Position numbers and translations under genes: made by a program. The notes beneath the pieces were generated by a model. It searched no databases and was not told where the DNA came from. It saw only the letters and a program-made list of their open reading frames with translations. This document shows, in pieces, positions 48,730 to 56,513 of a stretch of 64,000 nucleotides of DNA (position 1 is the stretch's first letter; the number at the start of each line of letters is the position of its first letter). Source of the DNA: VXNE01 sp963668365 (GTDB lineage: Bacteria > Pseudomonadota > Gammaproteobacteria > Pseudomonadales > Azotimanducaceae); contig OY764266.1 of the NCBI GenBank assembly GCA_963668365.1, positions 2,542,001-2,606,000 on the forward strand. The letters run 5' to 3'.

Positions 48730-51393
48730 TCAAGGCCGCCAGCGCACCTGCAATCCGAGTCGCCGCGGATCCGTCAAGGTACCCATATGAGGCGCGTCGC
48801 CGTTTGTCGACTCCTGCAGGTATTCGATCAAGCCGATCTTGTCGAGCACGTTCTTGACGTACAGCGTTGCCGAGAGTTTTTCACTGGGTGAGGTCCACGT
48901 ACCCCTCAGGTCCCAACGGCCATAGGCCTCCAGGTCGGCTGTTGGCGAGTTGTTCAAGTCCGCGTGCCGCTCGCCGGTCCAACTGTAGGTCGATAGCAGC
49001 AGCAAATCGCCGCCGATGTCGAGCGGTCTCGAGTACGCTGCGGTCACCGCGAACTTGTGCTTCGGTTGCATCGGCAGTTCGTTTCCGGTCATGTCCGTCG
49101 GCAGAACAAAGGCACTGACCGTGGGTTGACCGGTGTCGAGATCGATATGCTCCCAGGTGCCGTATCGCGGATTCGGATCCCCTCGCACGACCTCCGCGTG
49201 TTCGCCGATCTCCGAACCGAGAAAGGCGTAGTAGCCGCTCAAGCGCCAGTCATCGTTGGCCTGGTAGATGAACTCGGCCTCGGCGCCCCAGATCCTGTTG
49301 TCCTCGATGTTGTCCGTGAACTCGATCAGCGGAGAGTCCGCAGTCGGCGGGATGAACGGGTTGGGGTTCTCCTTCGTGCCGTTGATCTGGTAGTCGGCAT
49401 AGTCGTTGAAGAACGCGGCCGTCGTGAGCTGAAGCCGACGGTCCAGGTACAGTCCCTTCATGCCGACCTCGTAGTTGATGAGGGTCTCCTCCTTGATCGG
49501 GTCGGTCGGCGCGCCCGGCGAAAACGTGTTGAACCCGCCTGCCCGGTAGCCCGTGGAGAGACGACCGTAGAGCAGTTGGTCGGGCGCCGGCGCGTACTCC
49601 AGGCTGACATGGCCGATCGTCTTGCCCCAGGTTCGCTTCTTCGGATCCGAGTCATCGAAATAAAGGATCAGAGGTACGCCGCCAATGGGTAAGATGACCC
49701 AACCGCCATCGAAGAGTTGTTCTTTCTCATCTTCCGTGTAGCGCAGACCGCCGGAGATATGCCACTGCTCGTTGACTTGGTAGTCAGCATTGAAGAATGC
49801 CGCCGTTGTCGTCGACGCACCGTTGGTCGTGAACAGGAAGCTGTGCGTGTGGTCGTTTCCCTGCGGACAGTCCCAGCCCTGAGAACCGCCCCGGGCTAGA
49901 CCAAATCCGAATCCCCCTCCGAATCCCTCGACGACGTTGGTCAATACATCCTGGCAATTGGAGACGGGTATGAAACCGTAAATCGGTGATTCCGCCACGG
50001 CCGCCTCATCCGCATTCTGGAAGCGGAACGAAGTCCCGTAGCTCCAATTCGGCACACTCCAGGTCGTGTGGTTTTCGTATCGGAAGAACCCTGCAATGAA
50101 GTCCACCCTGCCGTCGAGTTCGGATACGAGCTGCAACTCGTGCGACTCTTCGGTGTAGTCGTAAGTGACGCCGAGGACGTTGTCCTCGAAAGGAACTCCG
50201 GCATCGGCGGACAAGAGCGGTTCGTCTGCGCTGCCGACCCGGTTCGTGAAGTCGCGATCGCGTGTTACCTGTTGGAAGTTGTCGGTGCTGCCGTAGTTGT
50301 AACGTAGCGAGAACGACTCCGTGAGTTGGTAGTCGACACTGACGGTCCTCTGGTCGCCTTCGCTACCCGAGATCCCGGGACGATTGATGTTCAGCTTGTT
50401 CGAGATGTCTCCACACTCGAAGCCCGGTGTGCCAGGAGGGCAATCAGCCGATATGGAAGGGAGAGGTTCCGTGTAGAGATACCAGGGGTTGTTTTCGCAT
50501 TCGAACTCTTCCTCCTCCTCTTCCTCTTCCTCCTCCTCTTCATCATCGGAATCTTCCACAAGCGCGATGGGATTCCCGATGCACTCCGACGTGCGGTCCC
50601 TATTCGAGAGTGGCACCTGCATCCGGGGAGATCCGTCGTCGTTGACGAGCGCGATTCGTACGTTTACGTCCAGACGATCGGACTTGTACCGCAATTGGGG
50701 CGCGATGGTCGTCTGATCCGGCGCCGCGTAGTCGCCTCCTAGTCCCATGTTCTCCTGCGCACCGTCGCCGGTGTGGGAACCGCCGGTGATGCGGAAGCTC
50801 AGGTTGCCCGCGATCGGGCCACCGAAAGCCCCGTTGTAGCGTTGGGTCGTCTGGTCGGTGATTTCCGCCTGCAACAACGAGTCCCATTCGTCGGAGGGTC
50901 GCTTGGTGAAGTAGCTGATCGATCCGGCGATCGAGTTTCGTCCGTTGAGCGTGCCCTGGGGGCCGCGCGCCACCTCGATCCGTTCGACATCGAACAAGTT
51001 CGGCGCGACACCGTACGTGCCGATGGTGTATACGCCATCCACGTACGTCGCCACCGCCAGGTCCGAGTGGGTCTCACCGGCCAGGCGCGAGCCGATACCG
51101 CGAATGACGGTTCCCTGGCCGACCTGCTCGCCGTTGTCGCCGAACTGCAGACCCGGAACAAGCTGCTCGATGTCGTTCGGGTTGGTCATGCCCAGTTCTT
51201 CGATCATCTCCTCGGTGAACGCGGACATGGTGAGCGGCACATCGAGAAGGCTTTCTTCCCGTTTCTCCGCCGTGACGATGATCTCTTCGATGTACCTGTC
51301 CGCGGCGCTTGATTCGGCGGTTTGGTCAGCCGCCAGTGCGGGCAAACCGGCGAGCACGACGGGCAGGCAGTAAAGGAAGATCCTGGTATCCAT
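48730..51393 (-). CDS. TonB-dependent outer-membrane receptor with poly-glutamate tract
   Basis: 887 aa. ATG 51393 is chosen because GAGG lies six bases upstream; the signal peptide is IFLYCLPVVLAGLPALA. Then EEIIVTAEKREES (TonB box), plug motifs LLDVPLTMSAFTEEM, GQGTVIRGIGSR, RGPQGTLNGRNS and the barrel ending VRWRP. Around residue 283 an uninterrupted run of 12 Glu codons follows SDD, in the region of an extracellular loop with cysteines on both sides. Orphan, with no hydrolase next to it. The acidic loop may bind cations or a basic ligand. Substrate unknown. Confidence 0.88.
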   Translation of the reverse strand: MDTRIFLYCLPVVLAGLPALAADQTAESSAADRYIEEIIVTAEKREESLLDVPLTMSAFTEEMIEELGMTNPNDIEQLVPGLQFGDNGEQVGQGTVIRGIGSRLAGETHSDLAVATYVDGVYTIGTYGVAPNLFDVERIEVARGPQGTLNGRNSIAGSISYFTKRPSDEWDSLLQAEITDQTTQRYNGAFGGPIAGNLSFRITGGSHTGDGAQENMGLGGDYAAPDQTTIAPQLRYKSDRLDVNVRIALVNDDGSPRMQVPLSNRDRTSECIGNPIALVEDSDDEEEEEEEEEEEEFECENNPWYLYTEPLPSISADCPPGTPGFECGDISNKLNINRPGISGSEGDQRTVSVDYQLTESFSLRYNYGSTDNFQQVTRDRDFTNRVGSADEPLLSADAGVPFEDNVLGVTYDYTEESHELQLVSELDGRVDFIAGFFRYENHTTWSVPNWSYGTSFRFQNADEAAVAESPIYGFIPVSNCQDVLTNVVEGFGGGFGFGLARGGSQGWDCPQGNDHTHSFLFTTNGASTTTAAFFNADYQVNEQWHISGGLRYTEDEKEQLFDGGWVILPIGGVPLILYFDDSDPKKRTWGKTIGHVSLEYAPAPDQLLYGRLSTGYRAGGFNTFSPGAPTDPIKEETLINYEVGMKGLYLDRRLQLTTAAFFNDYADYQINGTKENPNPFIPPTADSPLIEFTDNIEDNRIWGAEAEFIYQANDDWRLSGYYAFLGSEIGEHAEVVRGDPNPRYGTWEHIDLDTGQPTVSAFVLPTDMTGNELPMQPKHKFAVTAAYSRPLDIGGDLLLLSTYSWTGERHADLNNSPTADLEAYGRWDLRGTWTSPSEKLSATLYVKNVLDKIGLIEYLQESTNGDAPHMGTLTDPRRLGLQVRWRP

Positions 51394-51795
51394 GCGGCAC
51401 CTCATGATGATTGGCGGAAGCGGGAAGGCCAGCGTACGTGCGGATCCGGGTGCACAACTTTCGTGTTTCGTGCTCACAGATCCACAACCCTTGCGACCTA
51501 TGCGCCCTTGTAGCAACGGCCGTCGGGGAGTGCCACCGGCCGTCGTGGAAGGTCACCCATTATTCGCTTCGAATTCCGGGATGCCGAATCTTGTCCCCAG
51601 AAAGGCCCAGACCTGGCGTTCGGACGGGAAGGCGCAGGCGCCTGGCCTTTGGGATCGAGAAAGACTGAGCGCGATGCCCGCCGGCTGCCGGGACCAGGGA
51701 GTCCGGACGGTAAAAGACCTTCGAACAGTTCATCGGCCGGATTCACGGCGCAAGCGTTCTCTATCCCAGAGCAGAAGGTCCTATATCATCGATGA

Positions 51796-51830
51796 ATGGT
51801 CGAGTGGTCGGCGGCAGATACTGTTCTTGT
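51796..51830 (+). repeat. HAD-like leader sequence, copy 1
   Basis: Encodes MVEWSAADTVLVDMDSSL. The WSxxDTVLxDMD pattern is the start of a HAD nucleotidase of the YrfG type. A related copy is at 52503. No HAD body follows; the exported gene starts downstream. Confidence 0.35.
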
Positions 51831-51870
51831 GGACATGGACTCGTCACTGAACGGATGTCGTCCACGGCTC

Positions 51871-52503
51871 ATGTCGATGCATAGACTGGTGTTTGTCGCT
51901 TTTCTGATTGCCTGCGCGCCATTCGCGATGGCCGACATCGGAGAGCTTGTTATCGACCTTCCACCGCACGTCGAGTGGACCATGGTCACAGACGAAGCGA
52001 CTGACGGCACCTACAGCAGGGCGTGGATACCAGCAGGGACCACGGTTGAGGACACCGACTGGATGATCGTCTCGCAAAAGTTCGATTTGGAGAAAAGGAT
52101 ATCGGCGAGACAGGTCCTCACAGGAATTAGGGATTTTGCGCGCACTGACTGCACGGATCTCATCTACAGCCGCCCCAAGAAGATCGTCCTCGAAGAACAC
52201 GTCCTCGATAGACAACACCTCTACGGCGTCCCCAAGAGATTCGTCAAAAAGTATACGACCTACTCGGGGGGATACATGTGCGCCAAGCAGCGCGGTCGAG
52301 AGTACGGCACCGTAACCCACCGTAGAGTCTTGGCTCACCGCAATACGGCGTTCGTCGTATCGAGCCAGCTACGAATCCCTCCGACCAGCGAAGCGGGTCT
52401 ATTCCCGTTCGATACGCGGGAGGCAGTCGCGGCGTTCATGAAGAGGATGGACGTGTCGTCACGCGTCGTCCACGACGCGGTTCGGGTTGTCCGGGGCCCC
52501 TGA
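51871..52503 (+). CDS. Exported hypothetical protein
   Basis: About 210 aa with signal peptide (HRLVFVAFLIACAPFAMA); the alternative ATG at 51877 is two codons later. Mature part begins DIGELVIDLPPHVEWTMVTDE and has two cysteines (ARTDCTDL, GYMCAKQ) that could pair. I do not recognise the family. The upstream in-frame stretch beginning at 51796 (VEWSAADTVLVDMD) looks unrelated to an exported protein and resembles a HAD N-terminus. Confidence 0.6.
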   Translation: MSMHRLVFVAFLIACAPFAMADIGELVIDLPPHVEWTMVTDEATDGTYSRAWIPAGTTVEDTDWMIVSQKFDLEKRISARQVLTGIRDFARTDCTDLIYSRPKKIVLEEHVLDRQHLYGVPKRFVKKYTTYSGGYMCAKQRGREYGTVTHRRVLAHRNTAFVVSSQLRIPPTSEAGLFPFDTREAVAAFMKRMDVSSRVVHDAVRVVRGP

Positions 52504-52831
52504 TGGTCGATTGGTCGGAGGTCGATACGGTTCTGTCGGGCGGGGAGAAACCCGGAGCGGACGTCGCGGGCGGCAATGGTGTTGTCGTCGAACTGGTGCT
52601 CCTTGTGGCGGACGGCGGCGTTCGCCATGAGGGGGAGGGCACCGGGTTTCGGGATCGTGTCCCTTCACGCTTGGCGGGGTTGTCCACGGCGCCGGATTCC
52701 CGACATTGAAGGGGCGCGGTGGGCAAAGCATGGACAACCCCACGACGACCTCGCCTAAGCAGCGGCCGGAGGCCCGACCAAAGGATCATCGACGTGCATA
52801 CGGAACTCGAAGCAATGCAGGAGCTTAAGGG
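52503..52831 (+). other. Gap with HAD-like leader copy 2
   Basis: The first 35 bases (MVDWSEVDTVL) repeat the sequence at 51796 with about six differences. The rest (to the nucleoside hydrolase) has no gene I can support. It could be decayed DNA of a HAD gene. Confidence 0.35.
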
Positions 52832-53731
52832 TTGATTCCCGTCATCCTCGATACCGACATCGGCACGGACATTGACGACACATGGGCGCTGGCGATGCTC
52901 CTCAATTCGCCGGAAGTCCAACTCGAAGCCGTGGTCACGAGCCATGGCGACACCCACTATCGGGCCCTGCTCGCGGCGAAAATGCTGGCCGTCGCAGGTC
53001 GCGAAGACGTCCCCGTCGGCGAGGGCGCGGGGGACGGCAGACTCGCACCCGACCGCCGTGGCCAGGAGACATGGCTTGACGGCTACGAGGCGGACGCCTA
53101 CGGCGGCGTGTATCGAACCGACGGTGCCCGGCTCATGGTGGACACCATCATGTCGTCACCCGCGACGGTCACCGTGTTGTGCATCGGTCCGGCGAGCACA
53201 ACGGCGCAAGCCCTGGCGATGGCGCCCGAGATGGCGACAAAGGCCCGCTTCGTCGGCATGCACGGTGCCGTCCGATCGGGCTATCACGGAAGCCCGACAC
53301 CGGTGCCCGAATACAACGTCTTCATCGATGTCGCAGCTTTTCGCACCGTGCTCGCGGCGCCGTGGCCGATCACGCTGACGCCCCTCGATACATGCGGCAT
53401 CGTCAGATTGGAGGACGACGAATACGCCCGGGTACGCGATGCTCAGACACCACTGATGCGTGCCCTGATGGCCAACTACAGGGCTTGGGCCGGAACTCTC
53501 GGCCATCCAGAGATCGCCGAGCGCGCCAGCACGACCCTGTTCGATACGGTCGCGGTCTACCTTGCGTTCGCGGACGCTCTTGTCGAGATGGAGACCATCC
53601 GCCTCGCGGTGCGCGACGACGGGCTGACCTATGAGGCGGAGGACGGCCGCTTGGTCAATGCAGCCTTGGGCTGGGCCGACCTGTCGGCGTTCCGCCAAGC
53701 CCTGATCCACCGGCTGATCGGGCCGGGCTGA
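52832..53731 (+). CDS. Inosine/uridine-preferring nucleoside hydrolase
   Basis: 299 aa. TTG start at 52832 with AGGAG seven to eight bases upstream; no better start is in frame. The calcium and ribose site is DTDIGTDIDDTWALAML (DxDxxxDD), and a later pair lies in PEYNVFIDVAAF with Asn and Asp, and the C-terminal His/Asp region near FDTVAVYLAF. It hydrolyses N-glycosidic bonds of purine or pyrimidine nucleosides to base and ribose. No transporter is adjacent. Specificity not determined. Confidence 0.88.
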   Translation: MIPVILDTDIGTDIDDTWALAMLLNSPEVQLEAVVTSHGDTHYRALLAAKMLAVAGREDVPVGEGAGDGRLAPDRRGQETWLDGYEADAYGGVYRTDGARLMVDTIMSSPATVTVLCIGPASTTAQALAMAPEMATKARFVGMHGAVRSGYHGSPTPVPEYNVFIDVAAFRTVLAAPWPITLTPLDTCGIVRLEDDEYARVRDAQTPLMRALMANYRAWAGTLGHPEIAERASTTLFDTVAVYLAFADALVEMETIRLAVRDDGLTYEAEDGRLVNAALGWADLSAFRQALIHRLIGPG

Positions 53732-53886
53732 ACAGGCGAAAGCCGGGGGCGATTGGGGACACCCATTGTCTTTGGAATCAGCACAAGCGCGTATTGGAAG
53801 GTTGGGAACTCGCTGGTACGAGGCAAAGCAACAGCGTGGCATCGCCAAGTCAGTTCGACGTTTGCGTGGCGAACGGTGATACCGTA

Positions 53887-53896
53887 CGCTTAAGCG
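53887..53896. promoter_or_regulatory. Palindrome before the HigBA genes
   Basis: CGCTTAAGCG, a perfect 10-bp palindrome, ends one base before the toxin ATG. Likely antitoxin-binding site by position; not proven. Confidence 0.4.
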
Positions 53897-53897
53897 A

Positions 53898-54062
53898 ATG
53901 GTTATTCGCTCCGTCCGACACCGAGGACTGCGACAGTTGCTGGAGCATGACAACACTCGATTCCTTCGGGGAGACTTGGTCGGTCGTATTCGAAACGTCT
54001 TGACCGTGCTCGAAGAAGACGACGGCCGGATCGACGGTTTGAACCTGGAGGATTACCACTGA
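53898..54062 (+). pseudogene. higB: HigB-type toxin with an internal deletion
   Basis: 54 aa. Starts as a RelE/HigB toxin (VIRSVRHRGLRQLLEHDN, then RIRNVLTVL) and ends with the right C-terminus (INLEDYH-like, here LNLEDYH), but the central part is lacking. Full toxins have about 92 aa and contain the LHPLKG...WRITF region with the catalytic basic residues. That segment is absent, so the product should be inactive. The stop overlaps the antitoxin start (TGATG). Confidence 0.7.
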
Positions 54063-54367
54063 TGGCTACCAACGACGTCAGCCTAGGCATGACACCTTCG
54101 CATCCGGGCGACTTCGTCCGTATCGAGGTAATCGAGGAACTTGGCCTCAACATCACCAAGGCTGCGCAGATCCTCGGTGTTCGCCGCGCAACTCTCTCCG
54201 CCCTGCTGAACGGCCGCGCCGGTATGTCGGCCGAGATGGCACTGCGCGTCGAGAAGGCGTTCGGCACCAGCATGGACATGCTCTTGCGGATGCAAGCTTG
54301 GCATGATGCTTCCCGGATGCGGGCTCGAGCACGGGAGATCGCGGTGGAGCCGTATGAACCTGCATGA
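54062..54367 (+). CDS. higA: HigA-family antitoxin
   Basis: 101 aa. XRE helix-turn-helix of HigA type: HPGDFVRIEVIEELGLNITKA, ILGVRRATLSALLNGRAGMS, MALRVEKAFGTSMDMLLRMQ. Starts one base into the toxin stop, so translation is coupled. Antitoxin intact although the toxin gene carries a deletion; it may now act as a free repressor or counteract related toxins. Confidence 0.88.
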   Translation: MATNDVSLGMTPSHPGDFVRIEVIEELGLNITKAAQILGVRRATLSALLNGRAGMSAEMALRVEKAFGTSMDMLLRMQAWHDASRMRARAREIAVEPYEPA

Positions 54368-54414
54368 CGGCGCCCGCAGGGTGTACTGTACTTCTGTGCG
54401 TTGAGTAGCATCTC

Positions 54415-54810
54415 AACGGCCCGAGCCTGTGCGCTCGTAACCGCCGGGTGTATCAGAGCGAGGCCGAGGCTTGCGCGGCCTGCGCCTATCACGACCGCTG
54501 CTGCCGGTCGAATCCCGGGGCGGCGCGGACGGTGACGAGCGACGGCCGGGAGCCGCTGCGGCGGGCGATGAACGAGCGCATGTCGAGCCCGGAAGGGTGC
54601 GCGATCTACCGCCGCCGCAAGGCGATCGTGGAGCCGGTGTTCGGGCAGATCAAGAACACGGGCCTCCGGGGATTCGGGGTGCGGGGGATGTCGAGGGTGG
54701 CCGGCGAGTTCTCGCTGGTTTGCGCCGCGCACAACATCAAGAAAATGGTCGGTGCGGCGATCCGGGGATCGGTGCGCCCGGAGTTCGGGCGAAGGGCGGC
54801 GATGGCGTAG
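54415..54810 (+). mobile_element. IS1182-type transposase, C-terminal remnant
   Basis: The plus strand reads YQSEAEACAACAYHDRCC, then IYRRRKAIVEPVFGQIKNTG, GFGVRGMSRVAGEFSLVCAA and HNIKKMV. This is the DDE-domain end of IS1182-like transposases, including the glutamate motif (YRRRKxxVEPVFGxIK). The N-terminal two thirds are missing, and the segment starts inside non-homologous DNA at about 54415. No terminal repeats were recognised. Confidence 0.8.
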
Positions 54811-55072
54811 AATCGGGCCCGCGGCGGCGATTGAAGTGACGAAACGATCTGTCCGCGCCGCTTGTCAGTCGAAAAAAGCATAACGGGGCATCTCGGCACG
54901 ACTTCTATTCGCCGGACCCGCGTCGCCGAAGCAGCCGGCATGGGCCGATGCGCGTCGGCGGGAGCAGAATGCCGCCAAATGTCCTATTCTCGGACGCCCT
55001 CCTAGTCGTCCAAACAGCGCTACGGGCACCATTTGGCGCTGGCACGGGAGCGCGAGAGATGCGTTGCTTTGG

Positions 55073-55531
55073 TCAGGAAGACGGTGGCTGGACCAGCCTT
55101 GGGTCGAACGGGTGGCGACTCGATGATCTGATGGTTGCGTGAGCGGCGTCGGTGTGCCGGGGGTTCAGCAGATAGTTCCAACTCTTGGGAACGACCGCGC
55201 TCGGCACCTTCAACAAGGCGGATGCACCGGAAGCCAGCCACTCGCTGCCGATGCTCTGCGTGAGTGGACGACTGTCCTCCCATGGTTCGCCGGGTTGGTC
55301 GTCATTCAGGGACAATACGCCAACAGCAGAACAATCGACCTCCAGCAACTGGTAATCGGCAGGGAGTTCATCCGGCGCCAAGTCGAAATGGACCATCACT
55401 TCCAATAGCGCCAGCGCGGGACTCTCGGAAAGATAGACCACCGGCACACCAGCGAAGTGCCATCGCCCGCTGCGGTGGACGCCGCCAAGGCCATTGAGGT
55501 CGGCGTGGTTGCTGATTCGCCATAGAATCAA
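55073..55531 (-). CDS. RES-domain toxin (NAD+ phosphorylase type)
   Basis: 152 aa. RES family: WRISNHADLNGLGGVHRSGR (Arg and Arg of the name), YLSESPALALLEVMVHF with Glu and Ser, and LLKVPSAVVPKSWNYLLNP. Members act as NAD+-degrading toxins by phosphorolysis. The ATG overlaps the stop of the Xre-type partner (ATGA), giving the usual Xre-RES order. Confidence 0.88.
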   Translation of the reverse strand: MILWRISNHADLNGLGGVHRSGRWHFAGVPVVYLSESPALALLEVMVHFDLAPDELPADYQLLEVDCSAVGVLSLNDDQPGEPWEDSRPLTQSIGSEWLASGASALLKVPSAVVPKSWNYLLNPRHTDAAHATIRSSSRHPFDPRLVQPPSS

Positions 55532-56001
55532 GCGAAATAGCCTTCATCCAATTGGCCAAGGATTTCCTCCACAACTTGGCCGCCCGCCTCCGTTTGCAAA
55601 AGTTCCATCGCGCTTATGCCGCCGAAGGACCGGCGCGGCTTTCGCAGCCATGCGAGCGCCATTTCCGAATTTCCCAAGACGGCCTCCGCCATCGCCCGAA
55701 TTTTCACGGCACGCAAAAAGCAGCCGGTTTCATTGGCGGTGAGCGGTCGACCGTGTTGGCGTCGATGACTGAGCGTTCGCGGCGGCACAATCCAATCGAC
55801 TTCCCGCCGGGTGAAGCCACTGTCAATGAGCACCGCCATCAGTTCGGGTGACACACCCTTGCGGGTGACTTCGGCAAGGTCCAAGGCAGTCTCGATGGGC
55901 CTGTTCAACAATCGACTCACATGCGCCAAGGCTCTGGCGGAGATGCCTTCGATGCTGCCTTGTGGCGTGAATTCGGTGCCTGCATCCATCTTCTCGTCCA
56001 A
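55528..56001 (-). CDS. Xre/MbcA/ParS-type antitoxin (DUF2384)
   Basis: 157 aa. Toxin-binding domain region SGFTRREVDWIVPPRTLSHR, GRPLTANETGCFLRAVKIRA, VLGNSEMALAWLRKPRRSFG, ISAMELLQTEAGGQVVEEILG matches DUF2384/MbcA-ParS. First of the pair; probably a repressor of the operon together with the toxin. Confidence 0.88.
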   Translation of the reverse strand: MDEKMDAGTEFTPQGSIEGISARALAHVSRLLNRPIETALDLAEVTRKGVSPELMAVLIDSGFTRREVDWIVPPRTLSHRRQHGRPLTANETGCFLRAVKIRAMAEAVLGNSEMALAWLRKPRRSFGGISAMELLQTEAGGQVVEEILGQLDEGYFA

Positions 56002-56164
56002 CCCGCGATAGCAATATGCCTATGCTACATGAGCAAATTGCCCTAAACAATTCTGGGCTGTCCAGATGAGGATGGCTGCTTGCGGGTCGGAATCGCGTGA
56101 CCGCAACGCGTCGAACCGCCCGTTGAGGGCCAGTTGCCTGGCTCCAAGAGGCTGCGATCATGTG

Positions 56165-56255
56165 TGGCGGAGAGGGAGGGATTCGAACCCTCGATGAGCT
56201 ATTAACCCATACACACTTTCCAGGCGTGCTCCTTAAGCCGCTCGGACACCTCTCC
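56165..56255 (-). tRNA. tRNA-Ser (anticodon GGA)
   Basis: 91 nt including encoded CCA. Acceptor GGAGAGG pairs with CCTCTCC; discriminator G. Anticodon loop CTGGAAA carries GGA (56221-56219). T-arm GAGGGTTCGAATCCCTC is standard and a long variable arm fits tRNA-Ser. It lies 13 bases downstream of the SRP RNA on the same strand. Confidence 0.95.
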
Positions 56256-56268
56256 GGTGGCAACTGGA

Positions 56269-56377
56269 GGCGACCCACCAGCCACACCCCGGCACCCGAG
56301 TCCGCTGCTGCCGCTGCTCCCTTCCGGGCCTGACGGGGTTCACAACTTGTCGTCGCGAGGGGACCGGTGGAGTCACC
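56269..56377 (-). ncRNA. ffs: Small SRP RNA (4.5S type)
   Basis: About 109 nt. Domain IV core GTCAGGCCCGGAAGGGAGCA then GCGGCAGC is the conserved Ffh-binding loop. The ends pair: 5' GGTGACTCCACC with 3' GGTGGGTCGCC, and TGCCGGGGTGTGGCTGG matches the 3' arm. Total form matches 4.5S RNA without an Alu domain, as in Gram-negative bacteria. Ends are placed by pairing, not by experiment. Confidence 0.93.
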
Positions 56378-56392
56378 ATCGTTGCGGGGCGT

Positions 56393-56422
56393 ATCGTAGC
56401 CAGCGCGCGGTGAATGTGGCAA
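56393..56422 (-). promoter_or_regulatory. ffs: Promoter of the SRP RNA-tRNA unit
   Basis: On the minus strand TTGCCA (56422-56417), 18 bases, TACGAT (56398-56393), some 15 bases before the 5' end of the SRP RNA as drawn. It would transcribe SRP RNA and tRNA-Ser together. Confidence 0.5.
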
Positions 56423-56513
56423 GTGGTGGTGGGTTCCGAGTGAGGGCAGTTTCTACCGGCTCGTACATTTCGCGTACGCTAAGGAATCCTCAAGCACACT
56501 GGAACTGGCGCAT

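Noticed and set aside
50506..50548. Glutamate codon run as a phase-variable switch
   Set aside because: The unit is three bases, so slippage changes length but not frame; on/off switching is not expected.
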